64,000 nt of DNA from Streptomyces sp. PTY087I2 (lineage in GTDB: Bacteria; Actinomycetota; Actinomycetes; Streptomycetales; Streptomycetaceae), in NCBI RefSeq assembly GCF_001687325.1, contig NZ_LZRD01000023.1, positions 118,606 to 182,605 of the forward strand, in the 5' to 3' direction. Each line of letters opens with the position of its first letter. The first letter of the stretch is position 1. Shown here piece by piece: positions 9,324 through 17,467 of this stretch. Below the pieces are notes generated by a model. It ran no database searches. It had not been told where the DNA came from and saw nothing but the letters and a program-made list of their open reading frames with translations. The translations under genes were made by a program, and so were the position numbers.

Positions 9324-9610
9324 GTCCGCGGATCCGTGCCGTGGACGGGAGCGGGTCCGGGCCGCGGACCGGTGCCGCGGGGGACGCGCAGCCAGGCGGT
9401 CGTCCGGGTCGGCGTCGTGCGCAGTCCGTAGGTGCCACCGCTTTCCAGGACGGAGAGCAGCCGGTCCCAGGACGCGCCCCGCACCCCGGTGACATCGGTT
9501 TCGATGCGGACCGCGTCGGGCTCGTCCACGACCTCCGGCGGATTGCCCGTCAGCGCCGTGAGCCGGCTGACCGCGCTCCGTATGAGCGCGCTCTCGCCCC
9601 TGTCCCTCAT
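9320..9610 (-). CDS. Small hypothetical protein upstream of dapF
   Basis: This 96-residue protein (ATG 9610 chosen; an in-frame start at 9679 would run through the operator) is not recognised. It contains a mixed alpha/beta stretch, SALIRSAVSRLTALTG, then IETDVTGV and SWDRLLSVLESGGTYGL, and ends in a Pro/Arg-rich tail. Its stop overlaps the dapF start, so the two are likely co-expressed. It is transcribed divergently from the GntR gene. Confidence 0.6.
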   Translation of the reverse strand: MRDRGESALIRSAVSRLTALTGNPPEVVDEPDAVRIETDVTGVRGASWDRLLSVLESGGTYGLRTTPTRTTAWLRVPRGTGPRPGPAPVHGTDPRT

Positions 9611-9653
9611 GGCTGCCACCGCTTCGGCCCGAGTTCGATCACACAGAGAGATT

Positions 9654-9665
9654 CTGGTTAACCAG
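9654..9665. promoter_or_regulatory. Palindrome CTGGTTAACCAG, candidate GntR operator
   Basis: A perfect 12-bp palindrome lies in the 115-base gap between the divergent small gene (start 9610) and gntR (start 9726). It resembles the TGGTnTAnACCA type bound by HutC/DasR-like GntR proteins, without the two extra bases. The same half site recurs at 11528-11539. Confidence 0.55.
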
Positions 9666-9725
9666 CTTGTGACCCGCACGTTAGCTTGTCAATCCGTACA
9701 CGTTGGCCCTGCCGCGAGGAGAGGT

Positions 9726-10481
9726 ATGACTGACGGGGCAGCAGCGGCGCACCCGTACCAGCGTGTGGCCGCCGCCCTGCGGGACCGGATCGACCGCGGC
9801 CTCTGGCCCACCGGTCACCGGCTGCCCTCCCGCTCAGCCCTGGCCCTGGAGTTCGGCGTCGGGGAGAACGTGGTCCGGCGCGCCCTGGAGCTGCTGGTGG
9901 CCGAGGGCAGTCTGGAGGGCCGCGCCGGTTCGGGCACGTACGTACGGCTCCGGCAGGAACGCCGGATCATGCTGCGCAGCCTCATCAGCCAGAGCCGCGC
10001 CGGCATCGCCCCGCACGGATTCGAGGGGACCTGGGAGGCGGAGAGCGCGGCCCGGGTGCCGCCGCCCGCGCCGGTGGCCCGGCGCCTCCGGCTGACCGAC
10101 GGCGAGCTGTGCGTCCGCACCGCCTACGAGTTCCTGGCGCCCGACCGGCGACCGGTCATGCTCACCACGAGCTGGGAGCCGATGGCGCTGACCGGGAAGA
10201 CGGTGGTGGTCCTGCCGGAGGGCGGGCCGCTGGCCGGTCAGGGCGTCGTGGCCCGCATGTCCCACATCGGGATCACCGTGACCCGTGCCGTGGAGCGCAT
10301 CCACCCGGTCCGGGTCGACCGGCCCCAGGCCGAGCTGCTGGGCATCGCCACCGGCGCCCAGGCGACCTGCATCCAGCGCACGCACTACGACACCGACGGC
10401 CGCCCCGTGGAGACCGCCGACATCGTGGTCCCGGCGGAGCACTGGGAGATCGCGTACGAAATCCAGATCCAGTTGACCTGA
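9726..10481 (+). CDS. GntR family regulator, HutC subfamily
   Basis: This 251-residue repressor begins at ATG 9726 directly after an AGGAGAGGT ribosome site. The winged helix is at about residues 10-75 (YQRVAAALRDRIDRGLWPTG, then FGVGENVVRRALELLVAEG). A UTRA effector-binding domain follows (about 100-250), ending in the usual ADIVVPAEHWEIAYEIQI. HutC-type proteins bind small organic ligands. Its position opposite the dapF pair suggests it controls those genes and itself; the ligand is unknown. Confidence 0.9.
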   Translation: MTDGAAAAHPYQRVAAALRDRIDRGLWPTGHRLPSRSALALEFGVGENVVRRALELLVAEGSLEGRAGSGTYVRLRQERRIMLRSLISQSRAGIAPHGFEGTWEAESAARVPPPAPVARRLRLTDGELCVRTAYEFLAPDRRPVMLTTSWEPMALTGKTVVVLPEGGPLAGQGVVARMSHIGITVTRAVERIHPVRVDRPQAELLGIATGAQATCIQRTHYDTDGRPVETADIVVPAEHWEIAYEIQIQLT

Positions 10482-10582
10482 CACAGCACGGGCGGGCCCC
10501 GCACCCCACGGGTACACGTGCCGTCAGGCACGCGACGCGTACCGGAACCGGGGCGGGGCCGCCCTCCGGGGGGAGTCTCCGC

Positions 10583-11491
10583 ATGACCGAACAACGCCGT
10601 GACCCGGTGTCCCGCGCGACCGAGGTGCTCCTGTCGCCGGTCCTCAGCTCACTCGTGGGCCTGGCCGGCGTCGTCGTCCCGGTCGCCGCCTGGGTCAGTG
10701 AGCGGGCCGAGGTCAGGAACGCTTTGATGATCGCCGAAACGGTGATCGTCATCGCCCTGACGGCAACGCTTCTCTGGCTGCGCAAGGCGCACATCACCCT
10801 GCGCCGGGTGAACAACCTCAAGCACATGGACGACGCCCGCTACTACGGCCTGATCCGCAACCACCTGGAGAACGAACTCGTCTCGGACTACAGCGATATC
10901 GCGGACGGCCACATGCGCGTCTACGCGAGCGAGGTCCCGCAGCTGTCGGTCCTCCTGGTCGACACGCTCACCACATCCGCGTCCGCTCCCCGCCGCATCC
11001 TCGCGGCGGACCTGACGACCAACCCCTCGCTGCTCACCCAACGGCACGAATACCTCGCCGCCAACCGCCGCTTCATCGAGGGCGGCGGGGAGATCCGCCG
11101 GCTGTTCATCGCCTACCGGGACGATCTGGTCGAGGAGGGGTACGCCACCAGTCTCCTCGAACTGATCGACCGTCACCGCGATCTCGGCGTCATCTGCGGC
11201 ATCGCCGTACGGGACCGGCTGCGCGCGGAAGAGGCCGTGGACTTCATCGTGTTCGCCTCGGCCGCCGTACTCGTGGAGGAGGAACAGGGGGACTCGGCCT
11301 ACCGCCGTGGGCGCTCCAGCGTCTACTTCAAAGGCGTCGGGCGCTGGATCCGGCGGTTCGAGTCCGTCTGGGGTCAGGGGTCCGGTGCGGGACCACGGCG
11401 ACTGGAGAAGTACGAGGCGGCCGTCCGCCCCATGCTCGGCACGGACCAGTGGGTTCAGGACAGGGTGGATGCGGTTCTGGACAGCTTCTGA
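10583..11491 (+). CDS. Membrane-anchored protein of unknown function
   Basis: This 302-residue protein has two transmembrane helices near residues 18-38 and 46-66, then a soluble cytoplasmic domain of about 230 residues. It contains ILAADLTTNPSLL, a NRRFIEGGGEIRRLFIAY segment and a C-terminal VYFKGVGRWIRRFESVWG. I do not recognise the domain. The ordered alpha/beta pattern and clean coding bias make the gene credible. It starts at ATG 10583 and is 101 bases after gntR, same strand. Confidence 0.75.
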   Translation: MTEQRRDPVSRATEVLLSPVLSSLVGLAGVVVPVAAWVSERAEVRNALMIAETVIVIALTATLLWLRKAHITLRRVNNLKHMDDARYYGLIRNHLENELVSDYSDIADGHMRVYASEVPQLSVLLVDTLTTSASAPRRILAADLTTNPSLLTQRHEYLAANRRFIEGGGEIRRLFIAYRDDLVEEGYATSLLELIDRHRDLGVICGIAVRDRLRAEEAVDFIVFASAAVLVEEEQGDSAYRRGRSSVYFKGVGRWIRRFESVWGQGSGAGPRRLEKYEAAVRPMLGTDQWVQDRVDAVLDSF

Positions 11492-11525
11492 TCGCGATCG
11501 GCTCCGATCGGCCAACCGCCCCGCA

Positions 11526-11541
11526 AGCTGGTGCACCAGCT
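11526..11541. promoter_or_regulatory. 16-bp palindrome upstream of the desaturase-like gene
   Basis: AGCTGGTGCACCAGCT is a perfect palindrome ending ten bases before GTG 11551. Its inner CTGGT..ACCAG arms equal those of the palindrome upstream of the GntR gene, differing only in the central dinucleotide. It is a likely repressor site. Confidence 0.55.
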
Positions 11542-11550
11542 ATACGGTGA

Positions 11551-12621
11551 GTGACGTCCTGGGCGGGACTCTCCCGCCCCGCGTCTGCCTCGGGGTTCCT
11601 CACCATGCTGCTGGCACTGAGTGTTCTCGCGTCGGGCGTGGTCCTCCGCCAAGTGGACCGCGCCTGGTTCGCCACAGACCGACCGCGCGCCGCGAGTGCG
11701 GGCGAACTCCTCGCCCACCAGCGGTCCCGGGCGAACAACACGACCCCCGCACTGCTGCTCGCCGGGCAGTGGACGCAGATCCTCGGCTGGTGGCTGCTGG
11801 CCGCCGAAGGCCCTCTCGGCGCGCTGATCGCGGCGTTCGGCGTCGCCGTGCAGTTCCGGCACCTCCAGGAAGTCAGCCACTTCGCGGTCCACGGTGTCCT
11901 GGCCCGCACGTCCCGGGCCAATCACATCCTTGCTGAAACGTTTGTGCACCACCCCATGGCCCTGGGACCGGCCCGTGCCCGCCGCATTCGGCACGTACGC
12001 GAGCACCACCCCAACGCCACCGTGACAGGCGCCGACCCGAACCTCGCCGAGCTCGAACAGGCGGGCCTCCGCCCGGGCATACGGACCGGCCGCCTCGTGC
12101 TGGCGCTGCTGCACCCGCTGACCGCGGCAGGCATGAGGACCACGGGGCGCACGCTCCGCGACAACCTTCTCGGCCATGGCGCCGTGAGCAGGGTCGGGGC
12201 CGTCGTGGCCCTCCTGGCCGCAGCCCAACTGGTCGGCGGCTGGCAGGCCGTGGTCTTCGGCGTACTCGTACCGCGGCTCCTGCTGTATCCGCAGCTCGCC
12301 TGGTTCAGCCTCTTCGTCGAACACACCTGGTTCGATCCGGACCCCCGCAGCGGTCCGCCGGCCTGGACGGAAGCGGGGCGATGCCTGCGGCTCTACCCGC
12401 GCAACCCCGCCCTCGCCCTCCTGGCCCGCGGCACCTGGCTCCCCTACGGAGACCTGTACCACTACGCGCACTCGGCCCATCCGGGAATGCGCTGGAACTA
12501 CCTCCGCGCCTTCGAACTGACCCTGGACGAACCACACTTCCTGCCGGACGGACTCGTGCTGGGCTCCGCATCGGTGCTGCGCCGCCATCGCTACGCGCTC
12601 GCGCGGGCCGCGTCCTCCTGA
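11551..12621 (+). CDS. Fatty acid desaturase-like membrane enzyme
   Basis: This protein has 356 residues from GTG 11551; ATG 11605 is an alternative because neither start has a clear ribosome site. Hydrophobic helices alternate with His-rich cytoplasmic motifs in desaturase order: HLQEVSHFAVH, then RHVREHHPNA, and C-terminal VEHTWF and YHYAHSAHPG. These would hold a di-iron centre for hydroxylation or desaturation of a lipid-like substrate. The substrate is not predictable. A palindromic operator candidate directly precedes the gene, and it converges with the kinase gene. Confidence 0.8.
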   Translation: MTSWAGLSRPASASGFLTMLLALSVLASGVVLRQVDRAWFATDRPRAASAGELLAHQRSRANNTTPALLLAGQWTQILGWWLLAAEGPLGALIAAFGVAVQFRHLQEVSHFAVHGVLARTSRANHILAETFVHHPMALGPARARRIRHVREHHPNATVTGADPNLAELEQAGLRPGIRTGRLVLALLHPLTAAGMRTTGRTLRDNLLGHGAVSRVGAVVALLAAAQLVGGWQAVVFGVLVPRLLLYPQLAWFSLFVEHTWFDPDPRSGPPAWTEAGRCLRLYPRNPALALLARGTWLPYGDLYHYAHSAHPGMRWNYLRAFELTLDEPHFLPDGLVLGSASVLRRHRYALARAASS

Positions 12622-12630
12622 CGACACGCC

Positions 12631-12659
12631 CGGGCCCGCCCGCGGCGAACCCGGGCCCG
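12631..12659. terminator. Bidirectional hairpin between converging genes
   Basis: CGGGCCCG occurs at 12631-12638 and again at 12652-12659. Being self-complementary, the copies can pair with each other in the 39 bases between the desaturase and kinase stops. Confidence 0.4.
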
Positions 12660-12660
12660 C

Positions 12661-14740
12661 TCAAGCGCGGTTGTAGCGGTAGCCGCTGCCGTGGGCGGGC
12701 CCGACGTCGTGCAGGATGCCGGACCCTGCGACGGTGAAGAACGAGGGGTCGGTGTCGCGGCACATCGGGCCGGAACGGGCCTTGTCCACCACGGCGGTAC
12801 CGACGTTGATCCGGTTCCCGCCGTCCGCCACGGAGCTGAGCTTCGCCGTGTACTCGCAGTGCCCCGACCCCTGTACGTCGGCGATGAGGGTCACCGCCGA
12901 CTGCCCGGGCGACACCCGCCGGATGACCACGGTGTGCGGCTGGAGGACGTCGTACTGGGACGCGATGGACCAGGTCCCGACGAAGTGCTGCGGCACCCGG
13001 CCGTCGGGGGCGGGATCCGGGGCGGGCGGCTTCGCGGCACCGCCCGACCCGGATGAACCCGACGAACCGGAGCCGCCCTGCGTACTTCCACCGCCGGAGG
13101 CGCCGGCCCCCTCGGCCCCGGACGATCCCCCGCCGGCAGCGGAACCGTCGCCGCTGCCGACGCCCTTCCCGCTGCCGGGGTCGCCGCCGCCCTCTCCGTC
13201 CTGCCCCTCTTCCGTACGTTCCTTGTCCTTCTCGTCCCCCTTGCCCTTGTCCTTCCCGTCGTCCTTCGAGCCGTCCTTGCCGCCCCCGTCTTCGCCCTTG
13301 TCGTCCTTTCCGGCGGGGGCGGCCGGGTCGCCGGAGGGGCCGTCACTGGCGGCGGGCGGGGCGGCGGACTCTCCGCCCCGGGCATCCGCGCCACCGCCGG
13401 GGTCGCGGTTGAGGAAGGCCGTGGTCCCACCGGCGGCCAGAACGGCGACGACGACGGCCGCGACGACCCAGGCTCGACGCCGCTGCCGACGCCGCGCCCC
13501 GTCGGCGACCGGAACTGCCGCGGCGGCACCGGTCGGTTCGGGGCTCGGCCCTGTCACCGGTTCCGGTCCCGGTTTCGGTCCCGGTTTCGGTCCCGGTTTC
13601 GGTCCCGGAGCAGGCCGCAGATCGACCGTACCGAGGTCGCGAGACTCGGGTTCCGGAGGCTCGGGAGCAACCGGAGAAGCAGGCTCCTCGCCGCTCCCCG
13701 CCGCCGCGGACTCCACCTTCTCCGGTACGTCCACGCCCTCCGGTACGTCCGTGGGCTCCGGCACATCCGCACGCTCCGGCACATCCGCGTCGAGCAGCAG
13801 CGCCGACTGCTGCGCCAGCCGGGCCAGGAGCACCGGCGGCAGCCAGGCCCCGCGCAGCGCATCCGGGGACCGGTCGGGCTCCAACTCCTCCAACAGCGCG
13901 TCCACGCCCGGGCGTTCGGCGGCACTCTTGATCAGACAGCGTTCGACGATCCCGCGCAGGGAGGCATCCTCCACCGCGTCCAGGTCCGGCGGGGACTGGA
14001 CGATCCGGAACATCACCGCGTGCTGGTTGCTCGCACCGGCACCGAACGGCAGCTGCCCGGTGGCCGCGTACATCAGGACACAGCCGAGGGAGAAGACATC
14101 CGCCCCCGCCCCGGTCTCCTCGCCGAGGATCTGTTCCGGCGCCATGAACCCGGGCGAGCCGATGACCATGCCCGTACTGGTCAGCAGGGACTCCACGGAG
14201 ACCTGGAGCGCGCGGGCGATGCCGAAGTCGATGACACGGGGGCCGTCGACAGTGAGCAGGACGTTGGACGGTTTCAAGGTCCCGGTGGACGATCCCGGCG
14301 GCGTGAATACCGCGCAGGGCCCTCAACAGCCCGTCGGCCAGGGCGTGGACCGAGGCGGCGGGCAGCGGACCGTGCTCCCGTACGGCCTGTTCGAGCGAGG
14401 GCCCTGGGACGTAGCCGGTGGCCACCCACGGCCGTTCGGCGTCGGCGTCGGCATCGAGTACGGGAGCGGTGTACCGCCCGCCGACGCGGCGGGCCGCCTC
14501 GATCTCCCGGCGGAAGCGGGCCCGGAACTCCCCGTTCGCGATGTGCTCCTCGTGCACCACCTTCACGGCAACGGTACGCCCGCCCGCCGAACGGGCCAGG
14601 TACACCCGGCCCATCCCGCCCGCCCCGAGCCGGCCCAGCAGCGGATAGGGCCCGATCCGCACCGGATCACCGGCCGCGAGCGGCCGTATGCCCTCCATCG
14701 CCGTGTACCCCCGGCTGCCCTTGCCCGCGCCCTCGCTCAT
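12661..14740 (-). pseudogene. Receptor-type Ser/Thr protein kinase, frameshifted in the catalytic loop
   Basis: The first frame starts at ATG 14740 and gives MSEG, the P-loop GRLGAGGMGRVYLA, the ATP lysine AVKVV and GIVHRDL. The next codon should start KPSNVLL, but one extra base (A at 14276/14277 on the plus strand) puts that part in another frame. There KPSNVLL, VIDFGIA and GSPGFMAPEQ continue to the stop at 12661. With one base removed the protein would be about 692 residues: kinase 20-290, DVPE repeats, PGPKPGPK repeats, a helix (RAWVVAAVVVAVLAAGG), a Lys/Asp/Gly/Ser linker and an outer domain with two Cys. It is either a true inactivation or a sequencing error. Confidence 0.85.
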
Positions 14741-15163
14741 GCCGACCCGATCCCCCGATGGCCTTATTACCTGCGGTCGTTGACGCCCGGCCGAAGCCGT
14801 GCGCGCGATCAGGATAGGCCGGAGGCCGGTCACACAAGCATGAGCAATACCGCTTTCCGGCCTGGCCACGGGAAGAAACGACTCGGGACCGGGGCAGTGA
14901 GGGAGAAATCTGGCGGACGAACGACGGTGAGGAGAGATGGAGGAGAAAGGCGGAGGAAACATGAGAAGCTGGCATCCCCTGGCTGCCGAACTCCCCATGC
15001 AGCACTGGCTCGTTGCGCAGCAGCTTCGGGCACTCAGGGGCCGCGAGTTCCGCCGGCCCTGGGCCGCAACGCGGCGGACCCGGCGCTGCTGCGGGTGCTA
15101 TGGCGCACGGCCGGATACTCGCGGCTCCCCGCCCCTCCGATGCCGGTCGGCGCCCCCGGACCA
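14741..15163. other. Gap upstream of kinase gene, possible coding relic
   Basis: ATG 14961 has a textbook GGAGG four bases upstream, but the frame it opens becomes Arg/Cys-rich and runs into the MITE at 15164. Another frame reads ALGRNAADPALLRVLWRTAG, which looks like protein, so a short gene may have been broken here. I find no intact gene. Confidence 0.3.
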
Positions 15164-15335
15164 GGGCCTTTCGTTCGAATCAGGTCGGATCAGGGGAGCG
15201 GGGTCCGGCGCGTGCAGCTGCAAGGCGGAGGATTGAGGCAACGCGATGGGGTCTCCCCTGCTCGAGCAAAGCCCGAGAGCTTGGGGAAGTGCGCACCAGA
15301 CCGTGCGAGCCCGACATGATCCAAACGAAAGGCCC
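15164..15335. mobile_element. MITE-like element with 25-bp terminal inverted repeats
   Basis: The left end (15164-15188) begins GGGCCTTTCGTTCGAATCA. The right end, read inward from 15335 to 15311, begins GGGCCTTTCGTTTGGATCA. The two match at 22 of 25 bases. The 172-bp element has no gene and contains an internal hairpin (about 15252-15289). Flanks are CCA on the left and TAG on the right, so a target duplication is not clear. The hairpin sequence resembles intergenic elements I recall as common in Streptomyces. A transposase elsewhere would have to move it. Confidence 0.65.
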
Positions 15336-15441
15336 TAGGGGAAGCCCCCGCCGCGAGGCCCGCGATGCACCTGGAACATCCGCGATCACCCGCACCCCGG
15401 CCTGGCCGAGTCCCCGGACGATTCCGCCGACTACACCACAG

Positions 15442-16467
15442 TTACGCTGCATCATCACGCGCATGAAGAGCGCCATTCTCAACGTCGTCAATATACACAA
15501 TGGCGTCTGGAATATCCTTGAAATGCATGAGCGCCCTGACGGACACTCTGTAACTCCGACCCGCCCTCGCTACCGGGAAAGGAAACTGACCAGCACTGAT
15601 CAGTCGACGTGCGGCAGATTCAGCGATCCCCATCACGCTTGCAGCTTCTCGTAGCCCGATATACGAGGGATAGAGGTCTGAAGCGTAATAGTAGTGATTC
15701 GGGTTGGAAATCCAGTATCGATGCAACCCCGAAGCTTTGCTCTTACTGACCGAACCCAAACGGCGGCCAGCACGAATCTCCTCATGGAAGAATCGCACGG
15801 CATCGAAATGACCTAACCTCTCGAAAAGCGCCCCGAAACGCTCACCTCTGATCTGTTCCACAAAATCCGCGTCACGCATGAAGTTCAAGTCAATGACGGA
15901 TGCCGCCTTCAAACTGGTGCGCGGCCCAGATATATCTGGGCCGTCGTAAATTTCGACGTCATCAGTCGGGTACTCCGATGGGCTGGAATTTCCGAGTTGC
16001 CAGGCCACATCGAAAGCCGCCTTCACCATTCGATCTCGCACATGACGTGGCGGAACACCTGCTGCAGTGTCCGCCCAGACTTCCAATGCAGTTGCCACCA
16101 TGGCAGATCGGAGCTCTTCACGATCGACGCGAAAATCTCGGGAGATCCTCGTCGAGGTAGTCCGGAAACAGGGAACTATGCAGTCGAGAATCACTAACCT
16201 CCACGTATCGTCACCCTCGAGATCACTCAATCTCCCCATGGCAATAAGAGACTCCCACAGACGGGAGCTCGCAGCCGACCGGACTCCCGACGATATCGCC
16301 TCAGCGCGAAACTTGGGGTAAGTGGGATGCCGCTTGATCTCACACTCTTCAACATTCCCTACATGCACACAAACTGGACCCTCCCCGAAAACATCGCGAA
16401 CTTTCCATTCGATCCGGTCGAAAACATCCGGCATGACCTTCCCCAATCCGTGATCTCCGCCAGCCAC
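15442..16467 (-). CDS. Hypothetical protein with C-terminal excisionase/MerR-like HTH
   Basis: This 341-residue protein is in a patch with lower GC than the rest of the window and looser codon use. The C terminus has a helix-turn-helix of the excisionase type (YIGLREAASVMGIAESAARR, then LISAGQFPFPVARAGRSYRV). The N-terminal 170 residues are helical (WRLVILDCIVPCF, DREELRSAMVATALEVW) and unrecognised. No signal peptide or membrane helix is seen. The start at 16467 is uncertain. The atypical composition, nearby MITE and tRNA gene suggest horizontal acquisition. Confidence 0.7.
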   Translation of the reverse strand: MAGGDHGLGKVMPDVFDRIEWKVRDVFGEGPVCVHVGNVEECEIKRHPTYPKFRAEAISSGVRSAASSRLWESLIAMGRLSDLEGDDTWRLVILDCIVPCFRTTSTRISRDFRVDREELRSAMVATALEVWADTAAGVPPRHVRDRMVKAAFDVAWQLGNSSPSEYPTDDVEIYDGPDISGPRTSLKAASVIDLNFMRDADFVEQIRGERFGALFERLGHFDAVRFFHEEIRAGRRLGSVSKSKASGLHRYWISNPNHYYYASDLYPSYIGLREAASVMGIAESAARRLISAGQFPFPVARAGRSYRVSVRALMHFKDIPDAIVYIDDVENGALHARDDAA

Positions 16468-16747
16468 TCCGCGACCAACTATGAGGGATCAGGAACAAGC
16501 CCAATGCCCAAAATCCGAACTACCTCACCCGATCGTGTTGGAAACTTCAGTACTCACCCCATGTGGTTCACATATCAGCTAGGGCGCCGTCAACGTCAGA
16601 TCCCGCGGTTCCGGCAAGCACCCGGATAGCTCGCGGCACAAGAGGAGGGCGGGTGCCACGTGGGCGGGAAGGAGGTGTGCCTCGCCACACCGTGCGAGTT
16701 GAGGCGGCGTCGCCTTTCTGCTCGGCAGAGGGCCTTCATGTCGCCAG

Positions 16748-17098
16748 TTGGCCGCTCATCAAGCGGGACTCATCGACCGTCTCGCGCTCACCGCCCGGAC
16801 AGGGGGTTCCGTCCCGAGCAGGGACGCCCTTCGAGAGGTGCTCCGGAAGGCAAACCTCTCCCACCGCGAGGTTGCGGTCATGAGCCATGGAGCTCTGAAG
16901 CGCTCCACGATCGGAGCGGTACTCCGCAGCGAACGCAGCGCCCGACCGCGAAAGGCGGCGAGAGCGGAAATGAGAGGCGTACAGCTTCCTGCGGCATTCC
17001 GCAGCCTCCCCGGCCACCGGAAGGCGTCAGCCTGGTCCAGGTACATGAGAAGCAAGAACCGTGAGGAAATTCTGCGAGTCCAGGCCGACCGAAGCTGA
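16748..17098 (+). pseudogene. Frameshifted relic of a small HTH regulator
   Basis: The frame from TTG 16748 reads SRDALREVLRKANLSHREVA, then ALKRSTIGAVLRSER, like the helix-turn-helix of small XRE-type Streptomyces proteins. After about 16950 the expected ending (a Cys-Gly segment, then a helix) appears instead in another frame as TASCGIPQPPRPP, ending at 17064. No good ribosome site is seen. I interpret this as a decayed gene. The gaps either side (16468-16747 and 17099-17246) hold nothing I recognise. Confidence 0.4.
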
Positions 17099-17246
17099 GC
17101 GGGGCAGCCACCGCCTCTCCTCACACCCGCATCAGACACTCCTCCAACCTGCGCCCTCACCGGAGGGCTGACCCAGACTGAAGAAACACACCCGGGGCTT
17201 CCCGAACCGCACCCCCTGTTCCCAGGGAAACCATCCCGGAAGCGAA

Positions 17247-17279
17247 AACCCCAGGTCACGAGTTACGCAACCTGGGGTT
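17247..17279 (-). terminator. Intrinsic terminator of the tRNA-Thr gene
   Basis: There is a perfect 10-bp stem (17247-17256 with 17270-17279) seven bases beyond the tRNA 3' end. On the minus strand it is followed by TTTT, so this is a classical terminator. Confidence 0.85.
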
Positions 17280-17285
17280 CTTCTG

Positions 17286-17359
17286 AGCCGCCTTCGGGAT
17301 TCGAACCCGAGACCTACGCATTACGAGTGCGTTGCTCTGGCCAACTGAGCTAAGGCGGC
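17286..17359 (-). tRNA. tRNA-Thr(CGT)
   Basis: The minus strand reads GCCGCCTTAGCTCAGTTGG at the 5' end, an anticodon loop CTCGTAA (anticodon CGT, codon ACG), and the T arm GGTTCGAATCC, closing with AGGCGGC and discriminator T. All four stems pair. It is 74 bases long with no encoded CCA. The accessory, lower-GC patch lies on its 3' side, where integrating elements usually enter. Confidence 0.97.
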
Positions 17360-17411
17360 GCGCCCTGTCGCACTATGGTGCGATCAGCAGCGGAGCCAAG
17401 TCTACACAGTT

Positions 17412-17443
17412 TCCGGGGGTGCTCCGCACACGGCACCCCCGGA
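17412..17443 (-). terminator. Terminator of the secreted hydrolase gene
   Basis: There is a perfect 11-bp GC-rich stem (17412-17422 with 17433-17443) just downstream of the minus-strand stop at 17468. It also separates that gene from tRNA-Thr. Confidence 0.8.
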
Positions 17444-17467
17444 GGCGTTTGCCCTGGTCAGAGTGGG

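Noticed and set aside
14961..15236. 92-residue frame with strong GGAGG before ATG
   Set aside because: Only the first 30 residues look natural; the rest is Arg/Cys-rich and runs into the MITE, so it is noted as a possible relic and not called as a gene.
12716..15319. Plus-strand 867-residue open frame
   Set aside because: It lies opposite the Ser/Thr kinase and is Ser/Pro-rich with no domain; an effect of high GC third positions.
17286..17359. Attachment-site copy for an element integrated in tRNA-Thr
   Set aside because: No duplicate of the tRNA 3' end was found in the 17 kb to its left, so an integrative element is not claimed.
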